A stretch of DNA of 64,000 nucleotides from Polaribacter sp. L3A8 (GCF_009796785.1 NZ_CP047026.1:3516501-3580500); one strand, 5' to 3'. Positions 9,842 through 18,303 are shown, counted from the first letter of the stretch. The notes: a model not told the origin generated them from the sequence alone. Made by a program: numbers and translations.

Positions 9842-11059
9842 TTAGACTAATTCTGTTTCAATAATAATTTCACTTTGTAATGTTTTGTGTACAGGACACT
9901 TTGCCGCAATCTCTTTTAGACGTTGTTTTTGGTTATCATCTAGATTACCAATAAAATTTAATTTCTTTTTTAAATAATCGTAACGAGTTGGTTTTTCTAC
10001 ATCAATATCTAAATCGTCACTATGTTTTTTTGAGTAAGTGATGTATACAAAGACTTCTTGTAAATCCCATTTTTTACGCTCTGCATACATTTTTAACGTC
10101 ATTACTGTACAAGCTGCTAAACCTGCGCTTAAAAAATCATACGGAGAAGGGCCAAAATCGTTTCCACCAACACTAGTAGGTTCATCAGCAATAAAAGAAT
10201 GATTTTTAGTCTGAATTGATGTTGTAAAATTATCTTCTAACAAGTTTAAATGACCAACTAACTGTTCGCCATCCGTAGAAATCATTTTGTTTTCTTCTGG
10301 TTTAAAATAACGTTCTACCCAAGTACCAATCATATTACCCACATAAATGCTATCTGATGATTTTGATAATAAATGATCTGCATCCTCTAAACTTACAAAA
10401 CTCTTTGGATGCATGGCATTATGATAAATTTCATGCGCATTTTCTATGCCAACTACTTTATCAAAAGGAGCGTGCATTACCAAAATTGGCTTGCGCAAAT
10501 CTTTAATAATTTTTGGTAAGTCTGTTTTATGAAAATCGTTTACAAACTCTTGGTTTATTTTAAAAGGACGACCGCCTATTTTAACTTCTACATCACCTTT
10601 TTCTGGAATAGTATCTATTCCGTGAGAAAATAAATGTGTTACGTGCCCAACAGTTGCTGGTGCACCAACAGTTGCCACAGCTTTTATGTTTTCTAATTTT
10701 GATGCAGCTACAATAACTGCCGCACCACCTAAAGAATGACCAACCAATAAAGAAGGTGCTTTGTAGTTTTTATCTAAAAAAGCACTCACATCTAACAAAT
10801 CTTCTACGTTGGCAGAAAAATGACTTTCTGCAAATTCACCTTCACTTCTTCCTAAACCTGTAAAATCGAAACGTAAAACGCCAAAACCGTGATTAGATAA
10901 AGAACGGCTGATGTTTTTTACGGCATTAAAATTACTATTGCAAGAAAAACAATGTGCAAAAATGGCAAATTGATTGGGTTTCTGATTTGCGGGTAATTCT
11001 AAATATGCTTGTAATTTTAAGCCTTTTCTATTTTTAATTTCTAATCTAACGGTGTTCAT
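9842..11059 (-). CDS. Bifunctional alpha/beta hydrolase and OsmC-family protein
   Basis: A 405-residue fusion. Residues ~1-255 are an alpha/beta hydrolase with the nucleophile elbow GHSLGG at 107-112, and later a His in DADHLLSKS. Residues ~270-405 form an OsmC-like domain with its two conserved cysteines at about 317 (AACTVMTLK) and 388 (KCPVHKTL), the thiol pair that reduces organic hydroperoxides. The order hydrolase then OsmC is a known natural fusion. A likely role is cleaving ester-type or peroxidised lipid substrates coupled to peroxide reduction. It heads the small group with the zinc-ribbon gene and lies 15 bp downstream of the MsrA-like gene in a redox cluster. Confidence 0.9.
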   Translation of the reverse strand: MNTVRLEIKNRKGLKLQAYLELPANQKPNQFAIFAHCFSCNSNFNAVKNISRSLSNHGFGVLRFDFTGLGRSEGEFAESHFSANVEDLLDVSAFLDKNYKAPSLLVGHSLGGAAVIVAASKLENIKAVATVGAPATVGHVTHLFSHGIDTIPEKGDVEVKIGGRPFKINQEFVNDFHKTDLPKIIKDLRKPILVMHAPFDKVVGIENAHEIYHNAMHPKSFVSLEDADHLLSKSSDSIYVGNMIGTWVERYFKPEENKMISTDGEQLVGHLNLLEDNFTTSIQTKNHSFIADEPTSVGGNDFGPSPYDFLSAGLAACTVMTLKMYAERKKWDLQEVFVYITYSKKHSDDLDIDVEKPTRYDYLKKKLNFIGNLDDNQKQRLKEIAAKCPVHKTLQSEIIIETELV

Positions 11060-11074
11060 TCTTTTTTTGATTTC

Positions 11075-11593
11075 TTAAATAGTCGAAATAAGGTGATGAA
11101 CTTTACATTTGTCTACGTTTTTAGAGAATTGTTGTAATAAAAGTTTCAACTTTGGGTTGATATAATTCTTACAAAATGGCTTCTCTGGATTTGATTGATA
11201 ATAATTTTGAAATTCATAGGTAGAAGGTTTAAAGGTTTTAAATGCTATTACTTTCGTAATAATGCTATCGCTGAAGCTTCCTTGTAATTGTTCAATAATT
11301 TGTATGCTTTCTTCTTTTTGTTGATGATAAAAATAATATATCGCAGACCGATATTTTGTTCTCATAGAATGATTACTCGTGCTTTTATGCGTTAATAAAT
11401 GGATTTCAATAAGCGTTTTTAAAGCTATTTTTTCGATATTAAAATGTACAATTACGGCTTCAGAAAAAGTGTTGTTTATATCTGTTGATGCAACCCAACC
11501 TTGTTCCACTTTTTCTACTCCAATTAGAGTCTGAAAAACGGCTTCTGTACACCAATGACAACCACCACCAAAAGCAATTTTGGTTAATTCCAT
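11075..11593 (-). CDS. Divergent peptide-methionine (S)-S-oxide reductase (MsrA family)
   Basis: A 172-residue MsrA-fold protein with GGGCHWCTEAVF at residues 9-20; the catalytic Cys is C12, but the usual GCFW motif reads GCHW. The YTGG-type block after the first helix, present in the second MsrA of this window, reads GWVAS here. The region after HKSTSNHSMRTKYRSAIYY matches the MsrA family. It overlaps the 3' end of the aldo/keto reductase gene by 10 bp, so translation is probably coupled. It should reduce methionine-S-sulfoxide, but the altered substrate-pocket residues suggest a changed preference. Family assignment is firm; activity is inferred. Confidence 0.82.
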   Translation of the reverse strand: MELTKIAFGGGCHWCTEAVFQTLIGVEKVEQGWVASTDINNTFSEAVIVHFNIEKIALKTLIEIHLLTHKSTSNHSMRTKYRSAIYYFYHQQKEESIQIIEQLQGSFSDSIITKVIAFKTFKPSTYEFQNYYQSNPEKPFCKNYINPKLKLLLQQFSKNVDKCKVHHLISTI

Positions 11594-12528
11594 TGTAATT
11601 GCTTTCTTTCTGTCCAGTATGCATCTGGAGAAACTTTTAAAGAATTTAAGGTTTCTATGTCATCAGCAGATAAGGTAAAAGAATCCATTTCTAAATTCTG
11701 TTTTAATTGTTCAATAGAGCTTGCACCACTTAAAACCGTGCTTTCCGGAATTGTTTGTGCGCAATATTTTAATGAAAGAGCATCCACACCAACGTTGTGT
11801 TTTTTTGATAAACTTTCTAAAGTGGCGTACATTCTAGTGTAATTCGTGTAGTTTTCATTCTTAAAAACCCTTCCATTAGCCAAAGCTTCTTTAATTACAA
11901 TCGATTTATTTTGACGAACTAATTCCCCTGAAATTTCTATGAAACTTTGGTCTAAAAAATTATAGGTTACTTGAAATAAATCAAAAACCGGCGCTCCATC
12001 AACCAAAACATTTAAAGCTTTTTTAATGACTTCAACTTGGTTGGTTCCTGTTGTTGTTAATCCTATTTTTAGGTTGTGTTCCTTTTTTAAGAAAGCCAAT
12101 TGCTTTAAAACTTCTGTATTCTCTAAAACACCAGTTTCTAAAGTTGCAGAATGAATTTGATACACTTTTAAATAGGGTAGTAGCTGTTTAGAGAAATTCC
12201 ATTGCTCATTTAATTTAGACAAACTATGCTCTTTTACCTCGTGAACCGTTGCATTTGCATCAAAATTTGCCGTGTATGTATATCCCCATTTTGTAGCAAC
12301 TTCAATAGAATTGTCATTTTTGGTTTGTATCCATTCTAACAATAATTCTTCTGCTAAACCGTAACCCGGAGCCGTATCAAAATAACGAATTCCTAAATGA
12401 TAAGCCTCTTCTAAAACTGCAAAACTCTGGTTTCTAAATTCCGATAAGTCAGAGTTATCACATGTTTCTGTTCTAACATTAATGTATTGAGGTCTTCCTA
12501 AAGCTGCGGTTCCTAATCCTAATTTCAT
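11584..12528 (-). CDS. Aldo/keto reductase
   Basis: A 314-residue TIM-barrel oxidoreductase. The catalytic tetrad is visible: D51 and Y56 in YFDTAPGYGLAEE, K79 in EVATKWGY, and H125 in VYQIHSATLE. NADPH-dependent reduction of an aldehyde or sugar-like carbonyl is the family reaction. Its end overlaps the start of the divergent msrA by 10 bp. A strong hairpin at 12546-12568 separates it from selO upstream. The neighbours are almost all redox-repair genes, so removal of reactive carbonyls fits the context, but the substrate is not identifiable from sequence. Confidence 0.88.
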   Translation of the reverse strand: MKLGLGTAALGRPQYINVRTETCDNSDLSEFRNQSFAVLEEAYHLGIRYFDTAPGYGLAEELLLEWIQTKNDNSIEVATKWGYTYTANFDANATVHEVKEHSLSKLNEQWNFSKQLLPYLKVYQIHSATLETGVLENTEVLKQLAFLKKEHNLKIGLTTTGTNQVEVIKKALNVLVDGAPVFDLFQVTYNFLDQSFIEISGELVRQNKSIVIKEALANGRVFKNENYTNYTRMYATLESLSKKHNVGVDALSLKYCAQTIPESTVLSGASSIEQLKQNLEMDSFTLSADDIETLNSLKVSPDAYWTERKQLQWN

Positions 12529-12544
12529 TTTTGTATTATTTTAA

Positions 12545-12569
12545 GAGACCTCACAGGTTGTGAGGTCTT
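12545..12569 (-). terminator. Hairpin after selO; a repeated palindrome type in flavobacteria
   Basis: GACCTCACA, loop GGT, TGTGAGGTC forms a 9-bp perfect stem, extended by AGA/TCT. It lies between the stop of selO (12585) and the start of the aldo/keto reductase (12528). There is no long T-run, so it may be an intergenic palindromic repeat that also slows transcription. Confidence 0.5.
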
Positions 12570-12584
12570 AATTTGTAAATAGTT

Positions 12585-14144
12585 TTATGAACTACAAGAT
12601 AACATAGAGCAACCTACTTTGTTTCTTGCCCATTCTGGTCTTTTTGCAAACCATTTTTCGTTTTCTGGTTGTTCTGCGTATGGATTTTTTAAGAGTTGAA
12701 ATAATTCATCAATTAAAGCGTAATTTCCGTTATCTGCTTCATCAATTGCCATTTGAGACATATAGTTTCTAAGCACATATTTAGGATTTACAAGATCCAT
12801 TTTTTCTTTTCTTTCTTCGGATGAAATTCGTTCTATTTGAAGACGTTCATCGTATTTCTTGAACCAAACGTTCCAGCTATTTTTTACTTCATCAGAAATA
12901 TTTTTAGAGTCGTAAAAAGCTTCTTCTATCAACTCTAAACCCGATTTTTCATCCGTAAAATTGCTTAAATTTCTAAAAAATACTGTCATATCTGTTTCTA
13001 CCAATTGTAAAGTATCCTCTAAATTCTGAATCAATTTTAGATCGTCTTCATCCGAAGTAGATAAACCTAATTTAGATTTCATCATCTGTAAAGATTGTAT
13101 TTCAAAATCGATTTTATATTGTTCTAAAATAGCATTTAAAGGATCTACTTCTTCAATTATTGGATATAAAGCATTTGCAAGTTGATACAAATTCCACAAA
13201 CCAATATTTGGCTGATTTCCGTATCTATATCGTTTATGCTGACTGTCGGTTGTATTCGGAGTCCAGCCAAAATCGAACCCTTCTAGCCAACCATAAGGTC
13301 CAAAATCTATGGTTAAACCAAGAATAGACATGTTATCTGTATTCATTACTCCGTGTACAAAACCAACACGTTGCCAATGAATAATCATGGCTAAAGTACG
13401 TTCTGAAACTTCCTTAAAAAACTGAATATAATTTTCTTTGGATGGTGCTCCTAAATGCGAAAAATGATGTTTGATGGTATAATCCATTAAACCTTTTAAG
13501 TTTTTAAGGTCTTTTCTAGCGGCAAAAATTTCGAAACTACCAAAACGTAAAAACGAAGGAGAAATTCTTGAAACAATGGCACCTTTTTCATAAGCCGGAT
13601 TTCCATCATATAAAACATCACGTAAAACTTGATCTCCTGATAAACTTAAAGACAAAGATCTTGTGGTTGGCACACCTAAATGAAACATGGCTTCTGCACA
13701 CAAATATTCTCTAACGGATGATCGCAAAACCGCCAAACCATCTGCTGTTCTAGAATACGGAGTTTCGCCAGCTCCTTTTAATTGTACTTTCCAGTTTTTA
13801 GTATGGTGTTCAATTTCAAACAAATTAATAGCTCTTCCGTCTCCTAATTGTCCTGCCCAATTACCAAATTGATGTCCCGCATAACACATGGCATACGGTC
13901 TTGTATTTGGATAAATTTCGTTACCGGTTACAATGTTTTTAAAAAACTCAGATTTTACATCTTCTTTAGAAATACCTAATTCAGTAACCATTTCTGGTGA
14001 AACGTGTAAGACTTCTGGTTTTGCTGTTTTCTTTGGGTTTACATAAGAAAAAGCAGCATTTTCTACCTGTCTTCTTGTGTTTTCCAAGTTAACATCCGAA
14101 GGTAATTCTGCCGTAAAAGTGTCTTTTATGTTTATGTTCATCAT
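12585..14144 (-). CDS. selO: Protein adenylyltransferase SelO (YdiU/UPF0061 pseudokinase)
   Basis: A 519-residue protein typical in length for SelO. Landmarks are AGHQFGNWAGQLGDGRA (~89-105), QLKGAGETPYSR with K123, HGVMNTDN at 264-271 and the metal-binding DFGPYGWLEGFD from D280. SelO transfers AMP from ATP to Ser/Thr/Tyr of proteins and helps cells survive oxidative stress; known targets elsewhere include glutaredoxin. The C-terminus ends in a Cys-rich tail (CSMLSCSS), the position where other homologues carry a CxxC or CxxU. Its first codons overlap the stop of the small glutaredoxin-like gene by 4 bp (ATGA), which fits co-translation of a modifier with a glutaredoxin. Confidence 0.93.
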   Translation of the reverse strand: MMNINIKDTFTAELPSDVNLENTRRQVENAAFSYVNPKKTAKPEVLHVSPEMVTELGISKEDVKSEFFKNIVTGNEIYPNTRPYAMCYAGHQFGNWAGQLGDGRAINLFEIEHHTKNWKVQLKGAGETPYSRTADGLAVLRSSVREYLCAEAMFHLGVPTTRSLSLSLSGDQVLRDVLYDGNPAYEKGAIVSRISPSFLRFGSFEIFAARKDLKNLKGLMDYTIKHHFSHLGAPSKENYIQFFKEVSERTLAMIIHWQRVGFVHGVMNTDNMSILGLTIDFGPYGWLEGFDFGWTPNTTDSQHKRYRYGNQPNIGLWNLYQLANALYPIIEEVDPLNAILEQYKIDFEIQSLQMMKSKLGLSTSDEDDLKLIQNLEDTLQLVETDMTVFFRNLSNFTDEKSGLELIEEAFYDSKNISDEVKNSWNVWFKKYDERLQIERISSEERKEKMDLVNPKYVLRNYMSQMAIDEADNGNYALIDELFQLLKNPYAEQPENEKWFAKRPEWARNKVGCSMLSCSS

Positions 14145-14377
14145 AATGTATCAATCCATTTAAGAAGGTCTTTATCCGAAGGATTTCTTAACTTTTTAGT
14201 GTTCATTGTAATTGTAGGAAAATTTAGTTTTCTATTTTCATACAAGTTACGTAATTCCTCTGCATTTTCTATAGACTTTTCTATATCTAAAAACGCGTAA
14301 TCTATATTACGCGTTTCTAAAAATGTTTTATAATATTGAGTTTTATGGCATCTTTCTGTGCCAAATAATTTAATCAT
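14141..14377 (-). CDS. Small glutaredoxin-like protein, single Cys
   Basis: A 78-residue thioredoxin-fold protein. The active-site region reads GTERCHKTQYYKTFL, so only the first cysteine of the usual CPYC remains, and the cis-proline block is NFPTITMN, followed by RNPSDKDLLKWI. This makes it monothiol or non-catalytic. It sits one base after the double-glutaredoxin thioredoxin reductase and overlaps selO by 4 bp, so all three genes are in one transcript. A role as a SelO substrate or partner is an inference from this coupling only. Confidence 0.75.
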   Translation of the reverse strand: MIKLFGTERCHKTQYYKTFLETRNIDYAFLDIEKSIENAEELRNLYENRKLNFPTITMNTKKLRNPSDKDLLKWIDTL

Positions 14378-14378
14378 C

Positions 14379-15785
14379 TTATTTTAAAAAACTTCTAATT
14401 CCGTAACTAGCTAAAACGCCTTCACCTGTTGCTGCAGCTACTTGTGCAATTGCGCCTTCTCTACAATCTCCAGCAGCAAAAATTCCATCGATAGAAGTTT
14501 GAGCTAATGCGGTAGTTTGTATAAAACCTCTTTTATCTAAAGCTACAATTCCTTTAAAAGATTGTGTGTTTGGTATCAATCCGATAAAAATAAAGACACC
14601 ATCTGCTTCTAATAAAGACTCTTCGTTTGTAGCATTGTCTTTTACTTTTAATGTTTTAAATAATTCTTTTTCATCAGAAATAAATTCTAAAGATGTTTTA
14701 TTCATATATGTAGAAATATTATCGATACTTGCTAGTTTCTCTACATAGGTTTCAGATGCAGAAAAGTTTTCTGAACGATGTACTATTTTTACACTTTTAC
14801 AAAAACCAGCTAAAAAGATACCTTCTTCTAAAGCAGAATTTCCACCACCAATTACAATAATATCTTTATCTCTATAAAAAGCACCATCGCAAGTTGCACA
14901 AAAATGAATACCAGAACCAATTAATTCTTCTTCATTAGGGATACCAAGTTTTCTATAGGTAGAACCTGTAGATAATACCACAGATTTCCCTAAATAAGTG
15001 GTTCCTTTTGTTTCTATAGAAAATAAATTATCCTTCTTTTCAATACCAACAACTTCTTCTCCTGTTTTAATAACTGCACCATAAGTTTTGGCTTGTTCCT
15101 CCATCTTTTCCATTAATTTTGGACCAGAAATAGAAGTAAAACCAGGGTAGTTTTCAATCTTTTCGGTTAAGAAAGCGTTTCCACCAATGGTGGATTTCTC
15201 TAAAATTAAGGTGTCAAAACGATCTCTTTGTGCATAAATAGAAGTTGTTAAACCTGCAGCGCCACCACCAATAATAATGGTGTCGAATATTTTATGTTCT
15301 TTTTCTATATTTATAGAAAGTAGGTCTGTAAGCTTTACGTTATCTGGGTTTGTGTACGGTACATTGTCAATTAAAATAGTAGGAATAATACGTTTTCCGT
15401 TATTAATTTCTTCTACTTTTTTTGTAGCCCAATCGTATTGATCTACATCCACAAAATCGAAATTAATACCATTGTCTCTTAAAAAACTTTTTGCTCTTCT
15501 ACAATCTGGACACCAATCTGCTCCAAATAACTGAACTTTACCAACTTCATTGATTCCTAAAACAGCAGCCAATTCTACATTGTTAGGGTTTGTATACGAT
15601 TTTCCTTTGATAATAAGCGTAGGAATAATACGTTTTCCGTTGTTAATAGCTTCTACTTTTGCGGTTGCTTCTTTGTCTAAATCTACATCAACAAAAGTAA
15701 ACTCTATATTATTTTCTTTTAAGTATGTTTTTGCTCTTCTGCAATCTGGACACCAATCTGCTCCGTATAGTAAAATCTCAGTCAT
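14379..15785 (-). CDS. Thioredoxin reductase-like flavoprotein with two N-terminal glutaredoxin domains
   Basis: A 468-residue fusion. Two tandem glutaredoxin-like domains each begin with a near-identical ADWCPDCRRAK block (cysteines C12/C15 and C92/C95) and share KRIIPT and YTNPDNV-type motifs, so they arose by duplication. From ~165 a low-molecular-weight thioredoxin reductase module follows: FAD motif GGGAAG at 173-178, redox pair CATCDG at C296/C299, NAD(P)H block VIGGGNSALEEG, and a C-terminal GIFAAGDCREG. It should pass electrons from NAD(P)H through FAD to its own CPDC domains. The separate trxB at 27.6 kb is the ordinary enzyme. Context (MsrA, MsrB, SelO) suggests it feeds sulfoxide repair. 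Confidence 0.9.
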   Translation of the reverse strand: MTEILLYGADWCPDCRRAKTYLKENNIEFTFVDVDLDKEATAKVEAINNGKRIIPTLIIKGKSYTNPNNVELAAVLGINEVGKVQLFGADWCPDCRRAKSFLRDNGINFDFVDVDQYDWATKKVEEINNGKRIIPTILIDNVPYTNPDNVKLTDLLSINIEKEHKIFDTIIIGGGAAGLTTSIYAQRDRFDTLILEKSTIGGNAFLTEKIENYPGFTSISGPKLMEKMEEQAKTYGAVIKTGEEVVGIEKKDNLFSIETKGTTYLGKSVVLSTGSTYRKLGIPNEEELIGSGIHFCATCDGAFYRDKDIIVIGGGNSALEEGIFLAGFCKSVKIVHRSENFSASETYVEKLASIDNISTYMNKTSLEFISDEKELFKTLKVKDNATNEESLLEADGVFIFIGLIPNTQSFKGIVALDKRGFIQTTALAQTSIDGIFAAGDCREGAIAQVAAATGEGVLASYGIRSFLK

Positions 15786-15803
15786 TTTAATTTTTTTTCA
15801 TAC

Positions 15804-15837
15804 ATAGATTTTAGGTTATTTATTCCCTAAAATCTAT
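15804..15837 (-). terminator. Terminator after msrA
   Basis: A 12-bp perfect stem, ATAGATTTTAGG / CCTAAAATCTAT with a 10-nt loop, lies between the stop of msrA (15842) and the reductase start (15785). A T-rich stretch follows on the minus strand. It separates the Msr genes from the reductase-selO transcript. Confidence 0.6.
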
Positions 15838-15841
15838 TTTG

Positions 15842-16378
15842 TTATTTTAATTTATCTGCGTGTAATTTTCTCAATTTAGTCAATTTTGGGGCAATTACAA
15901 AACTACAGTATCCTTGTTGCGTATTTTCTCTGTAATAATTCTGATGCTCTTCTTCAGCCTCATAAAAAATAGCTAAAGGACTAATTTCTGTTACAATTTT
16001 ATCATCATAATAAGGTTGTACTTGTTTTAAAACTTCATCAGCAATTTTTTGCTGAAGCTCATTATGATAATAAATAACAGAGCGATATTGAGTTCCTCTA
16101 TCTGCACCTTGTTGATTTAAGGTTGTAGGATCGTGAGTGGTCATAAAAATAACCAAAACATCTTCATAAGAAATGATATTTGCATCGAAAGTAATTTGAA
16201 TAACTTCTGCATGCCCTGTTAAACCAGAACAAATTTCTCTGTATGTTGGTTTGCCTGGAGCGATCCCTCCTGTATAACCAGAAATCACTTTTTCTACACC
16301 TTTTACTTCTTGAAATACAGCTTCTGTACACCAAAAACATCCACCTCCTAAAGTGGTAGTTTGTAAATTTTTATTCAT
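15842..16378 (-). CDS. msrA: Peptide-methionine (S)-S-oxide reductase MsrA
   Basis: A canonical MsrA of about 178 residues: LGGGCFWCTEAVFQEVKGVE near the N-terminus with the catalytic Cys in GCFW, SGYTGG, GLTGHAEVIQITFD, HDPTTLNQQGADRGTQYRS, and a C-terminal Cys in QQGYCSFV likely to resolve the disulfide. I use the ATG at 16378; a TTG at 16396 in the same frame lies in a palindromic repeat. It reduces methionine-S-sulfoxide in proteins, with reducing power from thioredoxin. MsrB lies 56 bp upstream of the repeat on the same strand, giving repair of both sulfoxide stereoisomers from one locus. Confidence 0.95.
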   Translation of the reverse strand: MNKNLQTTTLGGGCFWCTEAVFQEVKGVEKVISGYTGGIAPGKPTYREICSGLTGHAEVIQITFDANIISYEDVLVIFMTTHDPTTLNQQGADRGTQYRSVIYYHNELQQKIADEVLKQVQPYYDDKIVTEISPLAIFYEAEEEHQNYYRENTQQGYCSFVIAPKLTKLRKLHADKLK

Positions 16379-16391
16379 TTTATACCTTTTT

Positions 16392-16462
16392 GTCAAAACG
16401 AGGAAGAATAACGAAGTAATCTCTAATTTAATAATAGATTGCTTCGTAAACTCGCAATGACG
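16392..16462. repeat. Imperfect palindromic intergenic repeat (flavobacterial REP-like)
   Basis: The arms ACGAAGTAATCT and AGATTGCTTCGT face each other, with outer blocks GTCAAAACGAGG and CTCGCAATGACG. The form resembles a dispersed palindromic repeat I know from many flavobacterial genomes (CGAAGCAATCT type). It fills the msrB-msrA gap. A structured RNA there could affect msrA expression. Confidence 0.6.
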
Positions 16463-16464
16463 TT

Positions 16465-16908
16465 TTAAATTCCTAATTTCATCGATTCAGAATTAATACA
16501 ATAACGCAAACCACTTGGTTCTGGTCCGTCAGGAAAAACGTGCCCTAAATGTCCATCACAAGTATTGCACATCACTTCTACTCTTACCATACCAAAAGAA
16601 ATGTCTTTGTAATATTTAATAGCATTTTCTTTAATCGGTTGTGTAAAACTTGGCCAACCAGAACTAGAATCGAACTTTATGGTAGAATCAAATAAAGGGG
16701 TGTTGCAACAGACACAGTTGTATTGGCCTTCATCATAAATAGAACATAAAGCACCTGTATGTGGTCTTTCTGTACCTTTTTGTCTTGTAATTCTAAACTG
16801 TTCTGCCGTTAATTGAGCTCTCCACTCTTTTTCGGATTTCGCTACTCTTTTATCTGGAGTTGGATTTCCTTTTACACTAAAATTGATAATCTCTTTCCAA
16901 GTAAGCAT
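16465..16908 (-). CDS. msrB: Peptide-methionine (R)-S-oxide reductase MsrB
   Basis: A 147-residue MsrB. Zinc-binding pairs are in YNCVCCN and VMCNTCDGH, followed by LGHVFPDGPEPSGLRYCINSESM with the catalytic Cys at 137. Substrate-binding SSSGWPSF is present. It reduces methionine-R-sulfoxide, complementing MsrA next to it. The ATG at 16908 gives MLTWKEIINF, a usual start for this family. It is the first gene of the redox cluster, divergent from the HD-domain gene at 17101; the 192-bp gap between them holds both promoters. Confidence 0.95.
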   Translation of the reverse strand: MLTWKEIINFSVKGNPTPDKRVAKSEKEWRAQLTAEQFRITRQKGTERPHTGALCSIYDEGQYNCVCCNTPLFDSTIKFDSSSGWPSFTQPIKENAIKYYKDISFGMVRVEVMCNTCDGHLGHVFPDGPEPSGLRYCINSESMKLGI

Positions 16909-17100
16909 ATTTTGTTCTGTTTCTTTTCTAAATTAATATTGAAATACAATTTGCTTTTTTGACGTAAAAACACTTGTTACCTTACAAATAATTCTTAATT
17001 TGTAAACTGTTGAAAGCAATCCATAAATTTACGACGAATATTAAGAAAGTCGTGAATGGAACTATAATTTCTTCTTATTTATTTATAAAATAATTTTACA

Positions 17101-18303
17101 ATGAGCACATTAATTGTTGATGCTGAAAAGCATGTATTTAAGGTTTTAAATACGGATTTAGAGAGAAACTATGTATATCATAATTTAGCTCACACACAAA
17201 GAGTCGTGGCAAAAACAAAAGAACTTGTTGAAAACTTAAAAGTAGATAATGAAGCGGCAGAAAATTTAGAAATTGCTGCTTGGTTTCATGATACCGGTTT
17301 TATAAAAGGTGCAGAAAACCATGAAGATGAAAGTGTGAAAATTGTTACAGCATTTTTAAAAAAGCATACTATTTCTGAGGAAAGAATTAAGGAAATTACA
17401 GACCTTATTTTGGCGACGAAAATAAATTATAAGCCAAAAAATGATTTAGAAAAAATTATTGCAGATGCAGATTGTGCGCATTTAGCTTCTAAGAACTTTT
17501 TTGATTATACAGCATTATTAAGAAAGGAGTGGGAGTTAACAGGTTTTAAAAAAGTTTCTGATTCGGAATGGGTTGATGGGAATATTGAATTCTTTACGCA
17601 AGATCATCGTTATAATACGGAGTATGCATTAAAAAACTGGACAAAGACAAAAGAGAAAAATTTGTCTAAATTGATTAAAAATAAGAAGGAATTAAAAACC
17701 GATGCTAAGAAATTTAATCAGAAACAAGAAGCATTAGATTTAAAAAAAGAAAAAGGAGATGTGCCAGATCGTGGTGTAGAAACAATGTTTAGGGTAGCAT
17801 TAAAAAACCACATGACTTTAAGTAATATTGCAGATACAAAAGCCAATATTTTGTTATCTGTAAATGCAATTATTGTTTCTTTAGCATTGTCTAATCTATT
17901 GCCAAAATTAGATAAAGCTTCTAATGGTTATTTAATTATACCAACCGTTATATTTATAGTATTTACAGTGGCTTCTATTATTTTATCAATTTTAGCTACA
18001 AGACCCAATGTTACAGAGGGTAAGTTTACCAAGGTAGATCTTATTAATAAAAAAATTAACTTATTATTTTTTGGAAATTTTCATCAAATGGAATTACCCG
18101 ATTTTGAATGGGGAATTCAAGAAATGATGCAGGACAAAGATTATTTATATGGCTCTTTAACTAAAGATTTGTATTTTTTAGGACTGGTTTTAAATAAGAA
18201 GTATAAAATATTAAGAATTACGTATACCGTTTTTATGATTGGTATTTTAGTAAGTGTATTGGCTTTTGCAATTTCTTTTTATTATCAAGGAATGCCAGCA
18301 TAA
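17101..18303 (+). CDS. HD-domain protein with Pycsar-effector-type (PycTM) membrane domain
   Basis: A 400-residue two-part protein. Residues ~10-185 form an HD hydrolase domain: H27/H31 in HNLAHTQRV, H63-D64 in AWFHDTGF and an acidic DADCAH block at 122-127. A Lys-rich, probably coiled-coil linker (~180-225) leads to a C-terminal domain like the PycTM domain of Pycsar effectors: MTLSNIADTKANILL, two close transmembrane helices (~250-268, 277-299), an FGNFHQM block, and a last helix (~372-395). In Pycsar, such membrane domains are gated by cyclic pyrimidine nucleotides made by a neighbouring cyclase. No cyclase is in this window. The HD part might degrade a nucleotide signal; that is inference. 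It is monocistronic and convergent with the GAF gene. Confidence 0.82.
   Translation: MSTLIVDAEKHVFKVLNTDLERNYVYHNLAHTQRVVAKTKELVENLKVDNEAAENLEIAAWFHDTGFIKGAENHEDESVKIVTAFLKKHTISEERIKEITDLILATKINYKPKNDLEKIIADADCAHLASKNFFDYTALLRKEWELTGFKKVSDSEWVDGNIEFFTQDHRYNTEYALKNWTKTKEKNLSKLIKNKKELKTDAKKFNQKQEALDLKKEKGDVPDRGVETMFRVALKNHMTLSNIADTKANILLSVNAIIVSLALSNLLPKLDKASNGYLIIPTVIFIVFTVASIILSILATRPNVTEGKFTKVDLINKKINLLFFGNFHQMELPDFEWGIQEMMQDKDYLYGSLTKDLYFLGLVLNKKYKILRITYTVFMIGILVSVLAFAISFYYQGMPA

Noticed and set aside
14141..14377. Frameshifted fragment of a glutaredoxin
   Set aside because: The frame is complete with start, cis-proline and proper spacing to both neighbours; the missing second Cys is a substitution, not a truncation.
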